Origin: Archivesica marissinica
Taxonomy: Eukaryota; Mollusca; Bivalvia; Venerida; Vesicomyidae
Assembly (NCBI GenBank): GCA_014843695.1
Contig: CM026402.1
Location: forward strand, 15,439,037 to 15,503,036
DNA length: 64,000 nt
Direction: 5' to 3'
Below the pieces are notes generated by a model, which was not told where the DNA came from, did not search any database, and was given only the letters and a program-made list of their open reading frames with translations. Positions within the stretch are counted from its first letter, which is position 1. Each line of letters opens with the position of its first letter. Below are positions 46,536 through 55,975 of the stretch, piece by piece. A program made the position numbers and the translations under genes.

Positions 46536-47540
46536 CAATTAATGTTGTGCCACAATCCGTGCTATCAAGAGGGTCATGTGGGAGAGTTAATGTTTTGCCA
46601 CAATCCGTGCTATCAAGAGGGTCATGTGGGAGAGTTAATGTTGTGCCACAATCCGTGCTATCAAGAGGGTCATGTGGGAGAGTTAATGTTTTGCCACAAT
46701 CCGTGCTATCAAGAGGGTCATGTGGGAGTTAATGTTGTGCCACAATCCGTGCTATCAAGAGGGTCATATGGGAGAGTTAATGTTGCGCCACAATCCGTGC
46801 TATCAAGAGGGTCATGTGGGAGAGTTAATGTTGTGCCACAATCCATGCTATCAAGAGGGTCATGTGGGAGAGTTAATGTTGTGCCACAATCCGTGCTATT
46901 AAGAGGGTCATGTGGGAGAGTTAATGTTGTGCCACAATCCGTGCTATTAAGAGGGTCATGTGGGAGAGTTAATGTTGTGCCACAATCCGTGCTATTAAGA
47001 GGGTCATGTGGGAGAGTTAATGTTGTGCCACAATCCGTGCTATCAAGTGGGTCATGTGGGAGAGTTAATGTTGTGCCACAATCCGTGCTATCAAGAGGGT
47101 CATGTGGGAGAGTTAATGTTGTGCCACAATCCGTGCTATCAAGAGGGTCATGTGGGAGAGTTAATGTTGTGCCACAATCCGTGCTATCAAGAGGGTCATG
47201 TGGGAGAGTTAATGTTGTGCCACAATCCGTGCTATCATGAGGGTCATGTGGGAGAGTTAATGTTGTGCCCCAATTCGTGCTATCAAGAGGGTCATGTGGG
47301 AGTTAATGTTGTGCCATAATCCGTGCTATCAAGAGGGTCATGTGGGAGAGTTAATGTTGTGCCACAATTCATGCTATCAAGAGGGTCATGTGGGAGTTAA
47401 TGTTGTGCCACAATCCGTGCTATCAAGAGGGTCATGTGGGAGAGTTAATGTTGTGCCACAATCCGTGCTATCAAGAGTCATGTGGGAGAGTTAATGTTGT
47501 GCCACAATTCGTGCTATCAAGAGGGTCATGTGGGAGAGTA
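46536..47540. repeat. 48-bp minisatellite, about 21 copies
   Basis: The unit is ttaatgttgtgccacaatcc + gtgctatcaagagggtcatg + tgggagag. Several units lack 'gag', shifting the frame of the overlying ORFs (up to 235 codons), which I regard as non-genic. Confidence 0.95.
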
Positions 47541-48064
47541 GACCTTGGTTAATAACAAGACTCTTAAATAAGGGAAATTATTATTAAAACAGAGTGTGAT
47601 TTTATGCACTTTAATGTATTTGATATGTAACATACAATTAATTAACATGCACTTATGTGTAATAATATCACAGATCAATTGAAACTGGAAGGGCATAGCC
47701 CCTAAATCTCTCACCTGACCTATTTGAAATAGGCGACCCACATGTCTTCAAATTGGTAGAGGTCGTTTTAAGGATACATACTAACGATCACATTTGAGCA
47801 AAGTGTGTACAATGAGAGACATCGGTCAGTTACTGCCCCTGAATACTCCCTAAAAGTAGATAGGTCCTGTTAAGTGTTTTCCACAATTTTATTCCACTAT
47901 CGCTTCTTATGATTATTAAATTACTAGATCTCGATGGATCTCCTACAGTATATACAATGGGTACTTATTTATAAAACAATGTTAGCAGTTACTTGATACG
48001 AATTTTGATAAAATCACATTTATCATACCGCAACATCTGGTTAGGGAACAACAGTAAAAACAGT
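47541..48064. other. Spacer with one arm of a possible MITE
   Basis: The segment 47805-47870 (ggtcagttactgcccctgaa ... aaaagtagataggtcc) is an inverted, diverged copy of 48310-48410, and a similar segment lies at 54180-54290. The SINE at 48065 sits between the two arms. Confidence 0.4.
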
Positions 48065-48296
48065 GGAAGTCGTGATAGCGCAGTGGATGCGCGTTCGCTT
48101 CAGGTGCGAAAGGTCCGGAGTTTGAGCCCCGCTGGAGCCGTTACGATTGTGCCCTTAGGCAAGGCATTTAAATTCCACGTTGCCTCCTCTCTCCCTCGTG
48201 GCGATGGATTCCATCAGGAATGAGGTCTCGAGAGTGATTAATTATAAGTTGAAAGAACTTGTTTCGCAATCGAGCTAAAATAAATTTGTATAAACT
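48065..48296 (+). mobile_element. SINE family B, copy 2
   Basis: Full length: GGAAGTCGTGATAGCGCAGT head, B box GAGTTTGAGCCCCG, shared tail and AAATAAATTTGTATAAA end. Confidence 0.88.
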
Positions 48297-49166
48297 AACA
48301 GTAAAAACAAAGGAGTCCAACTAAAAGGACCTATTTACATTTTGGGATAAATCAGACTTTATCTGCCAAGGGAGGTAATTGAAAAATAGAGATGTCTCTC
48401 ATTGGTTACTGATATGTAAATAAACAGACCTGGTGACTAGATGTCAACCCAAGTCATCACCCAAGAACAAATCTCACAGATGCTGTAAGGATGTACATTT
48501 GACACCATTCTAACTATTCGTTCATGATAAGAAGATGTTCCCCTTTAAGTTGACCTCGTTTTGAACTCCAGTGTCCCCTATTGAAGAAGTTAGATGTTGT
48601 AGTAATGATGTTGCTGCCAATATCTGACAACTTTGCAGGCCGTTGCACGGATTCTGCTGACCAAATTTGTAAACATTCCAACCATTGGTTCACGAGATGA
48701 AGTCAATTGAATGCAATTATTGACGGATGTCAGAAGCCGGATATTCCTCCGCACGCAAAACAAAACGCGATATGACCTTTGGTCAGGCGAGCTAAAAATA
48801 AATTACTATATACAGCAATACAATATAATCAACAGGCATAAAATGAGATTTCCAACAAATAACAATGTGAAAATGTAAACTGTGTGATGGTATTGTAATT
48901 GATGACAAATCTATTGAAGAACTACATATTCTGTTTTAAGCATGTGCTTATATACTAATTTTAGGGATATACCAAAACCAAAAAATATGTATGTGGTTGA
49001 GCTCCAGATCTACCAATACATAAAAGGTATGCATTTATATGATCAGACATATGCAACACTTCATCATGGTGCAACTGGGACTGTGATTGAATAAGATGAT
49101 TTCATCTACGAGATCATCAGTAAATCAGAGGGTTTCGGATGTCTGGCAACTAATCTGGGTCCTCAT
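48297..49166. other. Spacer, mostly unrecognised
   Basis: It contains the second arm of the possible MITE (48310-48410). The rest shows no ORF or repeat. No last BBS2 exon could be found here. Confidence 0.4.
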
Positions 49167-49332
49167 ACCAGGGAGTATGTGAGACGATACGGTGGTCGCC
49201 AGATCGGATAAGTGGGTTGTCTACCGAGTACTCCGGTTTCCTCTCACACGAATGACCACATATGTGCTTTCAACCGCGTCAAAGTGGTTAACGCTTGGTT
49301 CGCAATCACTGTACACTGATTAAAAGTTTAAT
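49167..49332 (+). mobile_element. SINE family A, copy 6 (fragment)
   Basis: It begins in the middle (GTCCTCATACCAGGGAGTAT) and has CCGGTTTCCTCTCACACGAA and a worn tail (GGTTCGCAATCACTGTA). The tRNA-like head is lost. Confidence 0.75.
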
Positions 49333-49394
49333 ACTTTTAATATGGGCATCACTGACTTTCAAGCACCTATATAGGGATGTGCTGTTTTTATAAC

Positions 49395-49650
49395 CATTAC
49401 AAGCACATAACCTCAATAAGAACAAGTAAGCACATAACCTCAATACGAACAGTTAAGCACATAACCTCAACACGAACAGTTAAGCACATAACCTCAATAC
49501 GAACAGTTAAGCACATAACCTCAATATGAACAGTTAAGCACATAACCTCAATACGAACAGTTAAGCACATAACCTCAATAAGAACAAGTAAGCACATAAC
49601 CTCAACACTAACAGTTAAGCACATAACCTCAATAAGAACAGTTAGCACAG
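49395..49650. repeat. 27-bp minisatellite, about 9 copies
   Basis: The unit aagcacataacctcaatacg + aacagtt is a multiple of 3, hence the 83-codon minus ORF of VEVMCLTVR repeats. Confidence 0.93.
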
Positions 49651-49759
49651 AATTACCTCCTTGTCATTGTGTTGTAAAACATGATCTTAAATTTAAGGTT
49701 GGACAGAAATTATTGTAAAATGTCAAAGGATGTTCGGAATGCATCGTAAAATGTTTGTT

Positions 49760-51935
49760 TCAAGCTATATAGCCGTAGGATACACGGAATGTATTCTAGA
49801 ATGTTGTTTCCCAGTTACAGAGCCGTAGGATGTACAGAATGCATTGGATAAATGTCGTTTCCAGCTCTATAGCCGTATTATGTCATTTCCAGCTCTATAG
49901 CCGTAGGATGTACAGAATGCATTGGATAAATGTCGTTTCCAGCTCTATAGCCGTATTATGTCATTTCCAGCTCTATAGCCGTAGGATGTACAGAATGCAT
50001 TGGATAAATGTCGTTTCCAACTCTTATAGCCGTATTATGTTGTTTCCAGCTCTATAGCTGTAGGATGTACAGAATGCATTGGATAAATGTCATTTCCAGC
50101 TCTATAACCGTATTATGTCGTTTCCAGCCCTATAGCCGTAGGATGTACAGAATGCATTGGATAAATGTCGTTTCCAGCTCTATAACCGTAGGATGTACAG
50201 AATGCATTGGATAAATGTTGTGTCCAGCTCTATAGCCGTAGGATGTACAGAATGCATTGGATAAATGTCATTTCCAGCTCTATAACGTAGGATGTACAGA
50301 ATGCATTGGATAAATGTCATTTCCAGCTCTATAGCCGTAGGATGTACAGAATGCATTGGATAAATGTCATTTCCAGCTCTATAGCCGTAGGATGTACAGA
50401 ATGCATTGGATAAATGTCATTTCCAGCTCTATAGCCGTAGGATGTACAGAATGCATTGGATAAATGTCGTTTCCAGCTCTATAACCGTAGGATGTACAGA
50501 ATGCATTGGATAAATGTCGTTTCCAGCTCTATAGCCGTATTATGTTGTTTCCAGCTCTATAGCCGTAGGATGTACAGAATGCATTGGATAAATGTCGTTT
50601 CCAGCTCTATAGCCGTATTATGTCGTTTCCCAGTTACAGAGCCGTAGGATGTACAGAATGCATTGGATAAATGTCGTTTCCAGCTCTATAACCGTAGGAT
50701 GTACAGAATGCATTGGATAAATGTTGTGTCCAGCTCTATAGCCGTAGGATGTACAGAATGCATTGGATAAATGTCATTTCCAGCTCTATAGCTGTAGGAT
50801 GTACAGAATGCATTGGATAAATGTCATTTCCAGCTCTATAGCCGTAGGATGTACAGAATGCATTGGATAAATGTCGTTTCCAGCTCTATAGCCGTAGGAT
50901 GTACAGAATGCATTGGATAAATGTCGTTTCCAGCTCTATAGCCGTAGGATGTACAGAATGCATTGGATAAATGTCATTTCCAGCTCTATAGCCGTATTAT
51001 GTCATTTCCAGCTCTATAGCCGTAGGATGTACAGAATGCATTGGATAAATGTCGTTTCCAGCTCTATAGCCGTATTATGTCGTTTCCAGCTCTATAGCCG
51101 TATTATGTCGTTTCCAGCTCTAATAGCCGTATTATGTCGTTTCCAGCTCTATAGCCGTATTATGTCGTTTCCAGCTCTATAGCCGTAGGATGTACAGAAT
51201 GCATTGGATAAATGTCGTTTCCAGCTCTATAGCCGTATTATGTCGTTTCCAGCTCTATAGCCGTATTATGTCGTTTCCAGCTCTATAGCCGTATTATGTC
51301 GTTTCCCAGTTACAGAGCCATAGGATGTACAGAATGCATTGCATAAATGTCGTTTCCAGCTCTATAATGTTGTTTCCAGCTCTATAGCCATATTATGTTG
51401 TTTCCAACTCTATAGCCGTATTATGTTGTTTCCCAGTTACAGAGCCGTAGGATGTACAGAATGCATTGGATAAATGTCGTTTCCAGCTCTATAGCCGTAT
51501 TATGTTGTTTCCAGCTCTATAGCTGTAGGATGTACAGAATGCATTGGATAAATGTCGTTTCCAGCTCTATAACCGTAGGATGTACAGAATGCATTGGATA
51601 AATGTTGTTTCCAGCTCTATAGCCGTATTATGTTGTTTCCAGCTCTATAGCCATAGGATGTACAGAATGCATTGGATAAATGTCGTTTCCAGCTCTATAG
51701 CCGTATTATGTTGTTTCCAGCTCTATAGCCGTAGGATGTACAGAATGCATTGCATAAATGTCGTTTCCAGCTCTATAATGTTGTTTCCAGCTCTATAGCC
51801 ATATTATGTTGTTTCCAGCTCTATAGCCGTATTATGTTGTTTCCAGCTCTATAGCCGTAGGATGTACAGAATGCATTGGATAAATGTCGTTTCCAGCTCT
51901 ATAGCTGTATTATGTCGTTTCCTAGTTACAGAGCT
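49760..51935. repeat. 50-bp minisatellite with a 28-bp deletion derivative
   Basis: The long unit is gccgtaggatgtacagaatg + cattggataaatgtcgtttc + cagctctata (50 bp). The short unit gccgtattatgtcgtttcca + gctctata (28 bp) lacks the middle 22 bp. Both are mixed irregularly over 2.2 kb. The start of the array also shows ccagttacagagccgtagga junction units. Confidence 0.95.
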
Positions 51936-52047
51936 GTGTACCTCAGCTGCCGCCAGTCTTGATGATTTTGAAGAGAGCGTTAACATTGTTGCTCTTTATT
52001 GCAGCTCTACATGCATTCACAACCTGCGTCTTGTATTTACCCACTGA

Positions 52048-52346
52048 AAGGCAATGTTATACTTACATATAACAATATGCTATACAATCAATACTTACAT
52101 ATAACAATATGCTATACAATCAATACTTACATATAACAATATGCTATACAATCAATACTTACATATAACAATATGCTATACAATCAATACTTACATATAA
52201 CAATATGCTATACAATCAATACTTACATATAACAATATGCTATACAATCAATACTTACATATAACAATATGCTATACAATCAATACTTACATATAACAAT
52301 ATGCTATACAATCAATACTTACATATAACAATATGCTATACAATCA
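52048..52346. repeat. 32-bp minisatellite, about 9-10 copies
   Basis: The unit aatacttacatataacaata + tgctatacaatc is essentially invariant. Confidence 0.95.
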
Positions 52347-52510
52347 AACCTGTGTTGTGTTAGTGGTCACCTCTATTAGGAGCCAACCTGTATTAAACAG
52401 CCACTTTCCAGATTCAATATATGCATTTGCCCTCTATTAAGCATCCACCTGTGCTAAGCAGCCACTTTCTGTGATTCCCTTAGCTGGCTGTGTAAGACAG
52501 GTTTTTTGAC
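52347..52510. repeat. Dispersed repeat, copy 1 (partner 53522-53712)
   Basis: Segments tcaaacctg, ctgtattaaacagccacttt, ccacctgtgctaagcagcca and aagacaggtt occur in the same order at 53522-53712. It contains tandem half-repeats of the 'ttaagcagccac' motif. Confidence 0.7.
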
Positions 52511-52638
52511 TGAATCATCAATATAGCCATTTAACTTTACAAACACAGATAAATTGTATATAATGTCAAGATTGAAAAGAACACACAATGAAAATGCACA
52601 CAATTGAGTACTATTATGCAACAGTGAGTGAGTGTCAA

Positions 52639-52885
52639 GGCTGTCCGACTAGCGCAGTGGTTAGTGCGCTCGCTTCTCACCAATGCGACCCTGGTTCGAT
52701 TCTCGGACAGGGAAGTATGTGAGATGGTACGATGGTCGCCAGATCGGACAGGTGGGTTTTCTCCGGGTACTCCGGTTTCCTCCCACATGAATGACCACAT
52801 ATACGCTTTCATCCGAGCCAACGAGAGTGCTTAATATAAGTTGTTAAAACTTGCTTCGCAATCGTTGTAAAATAAATAAAGTATA
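52639..52885 (+). mobile_element. SINE family A, copy 4
   Basis: Full-length copy starting GGCTGTCCGACTAGCGCAGT. The 12-mer agtgagtgagtg occurs just before (52623-52634) and after (52900-52911) as its likely target duplication. Confidence 0.88.
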
Positions 52886-52910
52886 AAATAAAAAAAGAAA
52901 GTGAGTGAGT

Positions 52911-53130
52911 GGAAGTCGTGATAGCGCGTTCGCTTCAGGTGCGAACGGTCCGAAGTTTGAGCCCCGCTGGAGCCTTTACGCCCGTAGGCAAGGCATTTAA
53001 ATTCCACGTTGCCTCTTCTCTCTCCCTCGTGGCGATGGATTCCATCAGGAATGAGGTCTCGAGAGTGATTAATATATATTAAAGTTGTAAGAACTTGTTT
53101 CGCAATCGAGCTAAAATAAATTTGTATAAA
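52911..53130 (+). mobile_element. SINE family B, copy 3 (A-box deletion)
   Basis: The copy lacks about 12 bp in the head (GATAGCG|CGTTCGC instead of GATAGCGCAGTGGATGCGCG) and a few bases after GAGCC. It is flanked by agtgagtga on both sides (52900-52908, 53136-53144), directly adjoining the preceding family A copy. Confidence 0.85.
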
Positions 53131-53309
53131 CTAACAGTGAGTGAATGCAGATCAAACATCGCACGAGCATAGACAAATGATATTGAGAACAGTTGACATG
53201 GGGGAAATAAACAAGTTTACCGCAAGTGTCTCACAAAAATGTGTAAACCACTGGCGGTTGGTCCACCCTTGGGTATGGATATAGTAGCTATGATTGTGGC
53301 ACAACTAAC

Positions 53310-53458
53310 CTCTCATTCTGCCAGCCTTCTGGATGGTCAAGTTGACCTGTTTGAGTGCTGCCAGGAGTTCCTGGTGGTTGCCGCTGCGTATCTTATATCC
53401 ATTGATCAGATCGCGATTCATGTTGTACAACTCGGTGTAGCCTTTCTTCATATTGCCC
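53310..53458 (-). CDS. BBS2: BBS2 (BBSome subunit), penultimate-region exon
   Basis: On the minus strand, the acceptor cttatttacag ends at 53459 and the donor GAGAG|GTTAGT starts at 53309. The exon encodes (M)[37 protein letters not shown] and then [12 protein letters not shown]. This matches the C-terminal helical region of BBS2 (MKxxYxELYxLNxxLLNxYKIRxxNHxELL). BBS2 is part of the BBSome coat complex that carries membrane proteins to and from cilia. The entry phase (2 bases from the upstream exon, AT|G) agrees with the exon at 55000-55112. The final exon (VGKPKNQV... in vertebrates) was not found in the window. The plus-strand ORF 53239-53472 is its antisense shadow. Confidence 0.9.
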
Positions 53459-53521
53459 CTGTAAATAAGTAAGCATCGTGACATGAATGAGGTTTACTAA
53501 ATCTCTCAATTTTGCTATACA

Positions 53522-53712
53522 GTCAAACCTGCGTTAGTGGTTGCCTCTATTGCAACCAACCTGTCTGTATTACCTGCCTGTATTAAGCAGCCAATTTCCA
53601 GATTACCAATGTGTTGTTTTATTCTACATTTGACTTCTATTAAGCAGCCACCTGTGCTAAGCAACCACTTTCTGCGAGTCCCTTGGCTGACTGCTTAAGA
53701 CAGGCTTGATCG
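53522..53712. repeat. Dispersed repeat, copy 2, in a BBS2 intron
   Basis: Partner of 52347-52510, with the same block order and about 80% similarity by eye. It lies in the 1.54 kb intron between the two BBS2 exons. Confidence 0.7.
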
Positions 53713-54794
53713 TATTCCCAATAGTTATTTTGGTTTAGAGTCGCACCGACAGCTTAGGTAATATGTTGTTATTGGTCCCAAGTGCCCGTCTAAGCAGTAT
53801 TTCAGGCATGGAGCGACTCGGTAGAACCACCAACCTTCCGCAACAGGTCGTAATCAGCAACGCAATTTTGGAAAACTCAATTATGTTAGTTTCTCCGTTA
53901 TATAATTTTACGAAATATTGTTAGGTCAAAAATGACATTTCATGGATAGGTTGGACAGACTTGTGCACTGTTACCAATGTCAGACATTACTGGTTTTTCT
54001 ATTACCTCCCTTGTCAGGATAAATGTAATTTTATCAATATCTTGTTAATTAATTGAACCAATTTTTACAATAAGGTATCCATTGGATATGCTAAAGGATA
54101 TATGTCGAGATTTAATAATTTCATAATTATAAGACGAGAATACAGATAAAATGGAAAACATGTGGTGCAAAGGAAACAACGATAAAAACAGAGGAAACCA
54201 AGTAAGAGGACCAATATACTTTTAGGAGTATTCAGGGGAAGTAACTGACTAATGTTTCTCATTGTCATACAGATTGGATGAGAATTATTAAAGCTGTGGT
54301 TTACCAATATACACAAAGTCAGAATGCATAGTAATATCCAGAGAAATGGGACATAAGTACATTTATCACATACCTGTGATTGTATTCAGTGTAATACAGT
54401 CACATCATAATTTCTTATATGTACACATGTGTAATAACACCTGGACGGATTCTGACTGGTTGAGAGAATAATCCTTATAAATTGTATATTAAACTCTAAA
54501 TTATGCATATTTGAATTGGTACATAACGTTAATGGCAATACAAACTACGATTTAAAAGTCTCGACGCAATTATAACGCTGTTTAAAACATAAATATAACG
54601 CTGCTTTGCGTAGTGCCATCATAATAATTTAGCAACGTTAAGACAATTTGCGCTGACAGTTGGCACCAAAAAAGCCAATATGGTAATGTGATAAAAAGAT
54701 CTTACATTCGTGGTGACCCATATATATAATATTCAACTGAAACTATGATATATCTGCAGTTAAGTCTAGAATAAATATGCTTTAGAAGGTCTGT
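53713..54794. other. BBS2 intron, mostly unrecognised
   Basis: It contains a segment at 54180-54290 (caagtaagaggaccaatata ... ggaagtaactgactaatg) similar to 48310-48410. No exon-like ORF is present. Confidence 0.4.
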
Positions 54795-54985
54795 ATTTCA
54801 GATGGGACTTTAAACTGAGGTCTCGTGTCGGTGCTTTACACCGTGCACGTAAAAGAAGTAGAGGAGACTCTGGAATGGGTCTCTGTCTGTATCTGCACTA
54901 TCCTCCAAAAATTTAAAATGACTAATCTCTTCAGGAGGCGTCGCTCATATGGGCAACCAGTAGCGACGATAAATAAACGTAAAAC
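54795..54985 (+). mobile_element. SINE family C, copy 4 (head missing)
   Basis: It begins at TTTCAGATGGGACTTTAAAC and runs to the terminus AGCGACGATAAATAAACGTA. The tRNA-like head is absent. Its end lies about 14 bp from the 5' splice site of the BBS2 exon at 55000 and is antisense to the gene. Confidence 0.82.
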
Positions 54986-54999
54986 ACCCACACACTTAC

Positions 55000-55112
55000 A
55001 TATCGCCCATGAGTCTAGCATCTTCTGCTCTCACTACAAGACTACGTATCAAGTTAGAATGGTCGGCCATCTCGGCTGTCAGTTTCTGTCTTACCGCATG
55101 GTACTCGTCAAC
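55000..55112 (-). CDS. BBS2: BBS2 (BBSome subunit), C-terminal helical exon
   Basis: The exon reads [20 protein letters not shown] then [17 protein letters not shown](M). This stretch is highly conserved in BBS2 from animals ([20 protein letters not shown]). The acceptor acttacaaacacag ends at 55113, and the donor GATAT|GTAAGT starts at 54999. It is 113 bp and leaves phase 2, joining AT|G to the exon at 53310-53458. A ~78-bp minisatellite begins at the acceptor itself. Upstream exons must lie beyond 64000, making the intron at least 8.9 kb. The plus ORF 54825-55124 is its antisense shadow. Confidence 0.93.
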
Positions 55113-55418
55113 CTGTGTTTGTAAGTATAATAAGAATGATATCTCGACAAGGAGAGGTCAGTGACAGTACATGTAGTGTGTGTGTGTCTGTAGTGTTTGT
55201 AAGTACAATAAGATTGATATCTCGACAAGGAGAGGTCAGTGACAGTACATGTAGTGTGTGTGTGTCTGTAGTGTTTGTAAGTACAATAAGATTGATATCT
55301 CGACAAGGAGAGGGCAGTGACAGTACATGTAGTGTGTGTGTCTGTAGTGTTTGTAAGTACAATAAGATTGATATCTCGACAAGGAGAGGTCAGTGACAGT
55401 ACATGTAGTGTGGTGTGT
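55113..55418. repeat. ~78-bp minisatellite abutting the BBS2 acceptor, 4 copies
   Basis: The unit is tttgtaagtacaataagatt + gatatctcgacaaggagagg + tcagtgacagtacatgtagt + a gt-rich end. The first copy includes the real 3' splice site (minus strand acttacaaacacag), and later copies carry acttacaaacactacag at the same place. The units fade into the 16-bp array. Confidence 0.9.
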
Positions 55419-55945
55419 CTGTAGTGTGGAGCATCTGTAGTGTGGTGTATCTGTAGTGTGGTGTATCTGTAGTGTGGTGTATCTGTAGTGTGGTGCATCT
55501 GTAGTGTGGTGTATCTGTAGTGTGGTGTATCTGTAGTGTGGTGTATCTGTAGTGTGGTGTATCTGTAGTGTGGAGCATCTGTAGTGTGGTGTATCTGTAG
55601 TGTGGAGCATCTGTAGTGTGGTGTATCTGTAGTGTGGTGTATCTGTAGTGTGGTGCGTCTGTAGTGTGGTGCATCTGTAGTGTGGTGTATCTGTAGTGTG
55701 GTGTATCTGTAGTGTGGTGTATCTGTAGTGTAGTGTGGTGTATCTGTAGTGTGGTGTATCTGTAGTGTGGTGTATCTGTAGTGTGGTGTATCTGTAGTGT
55801 GGTGTATCTGTAGTGTGGTGTATCTGTAGTGTGGTGTATCTGTAGTGTGGTGTATCTGTAGTGTGGTGTATCTGTAGTGTGGTGTATCTGTAGTGTGGTG
55901 TATCTGTAGTGTGGTGTATCTGTAGTGTGGTGTATCTGTAGTTAG
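55419..55945. repeat. 16-bp minisatellite, left part
   Basis: The unit tgtagtgtggtgtatc appears with gagcatc and gtgcgtc variants. It is the same array as 60828-64000, interrupted by the element at 55976-60806. Confidence 0.95.
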
Positions 55946-55975
55946 CCTTTCAGCCAAGTGCAGGAAACCATGGTG

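Noticed and set aside
46499..47494. Plus ORFs (VPQSVLSRGSCGRVN, CHNPCYQEGHVGEL) as Cys-rich repeat proteins
   Set aside because: These are two frames of the same 48-bp minisatellite; unit-length changes swap the frames.
53239..53472. Plus-strand ORF of 77 codons
   Set aside because: It is antisense to the BBS2 exon 53310-53458.
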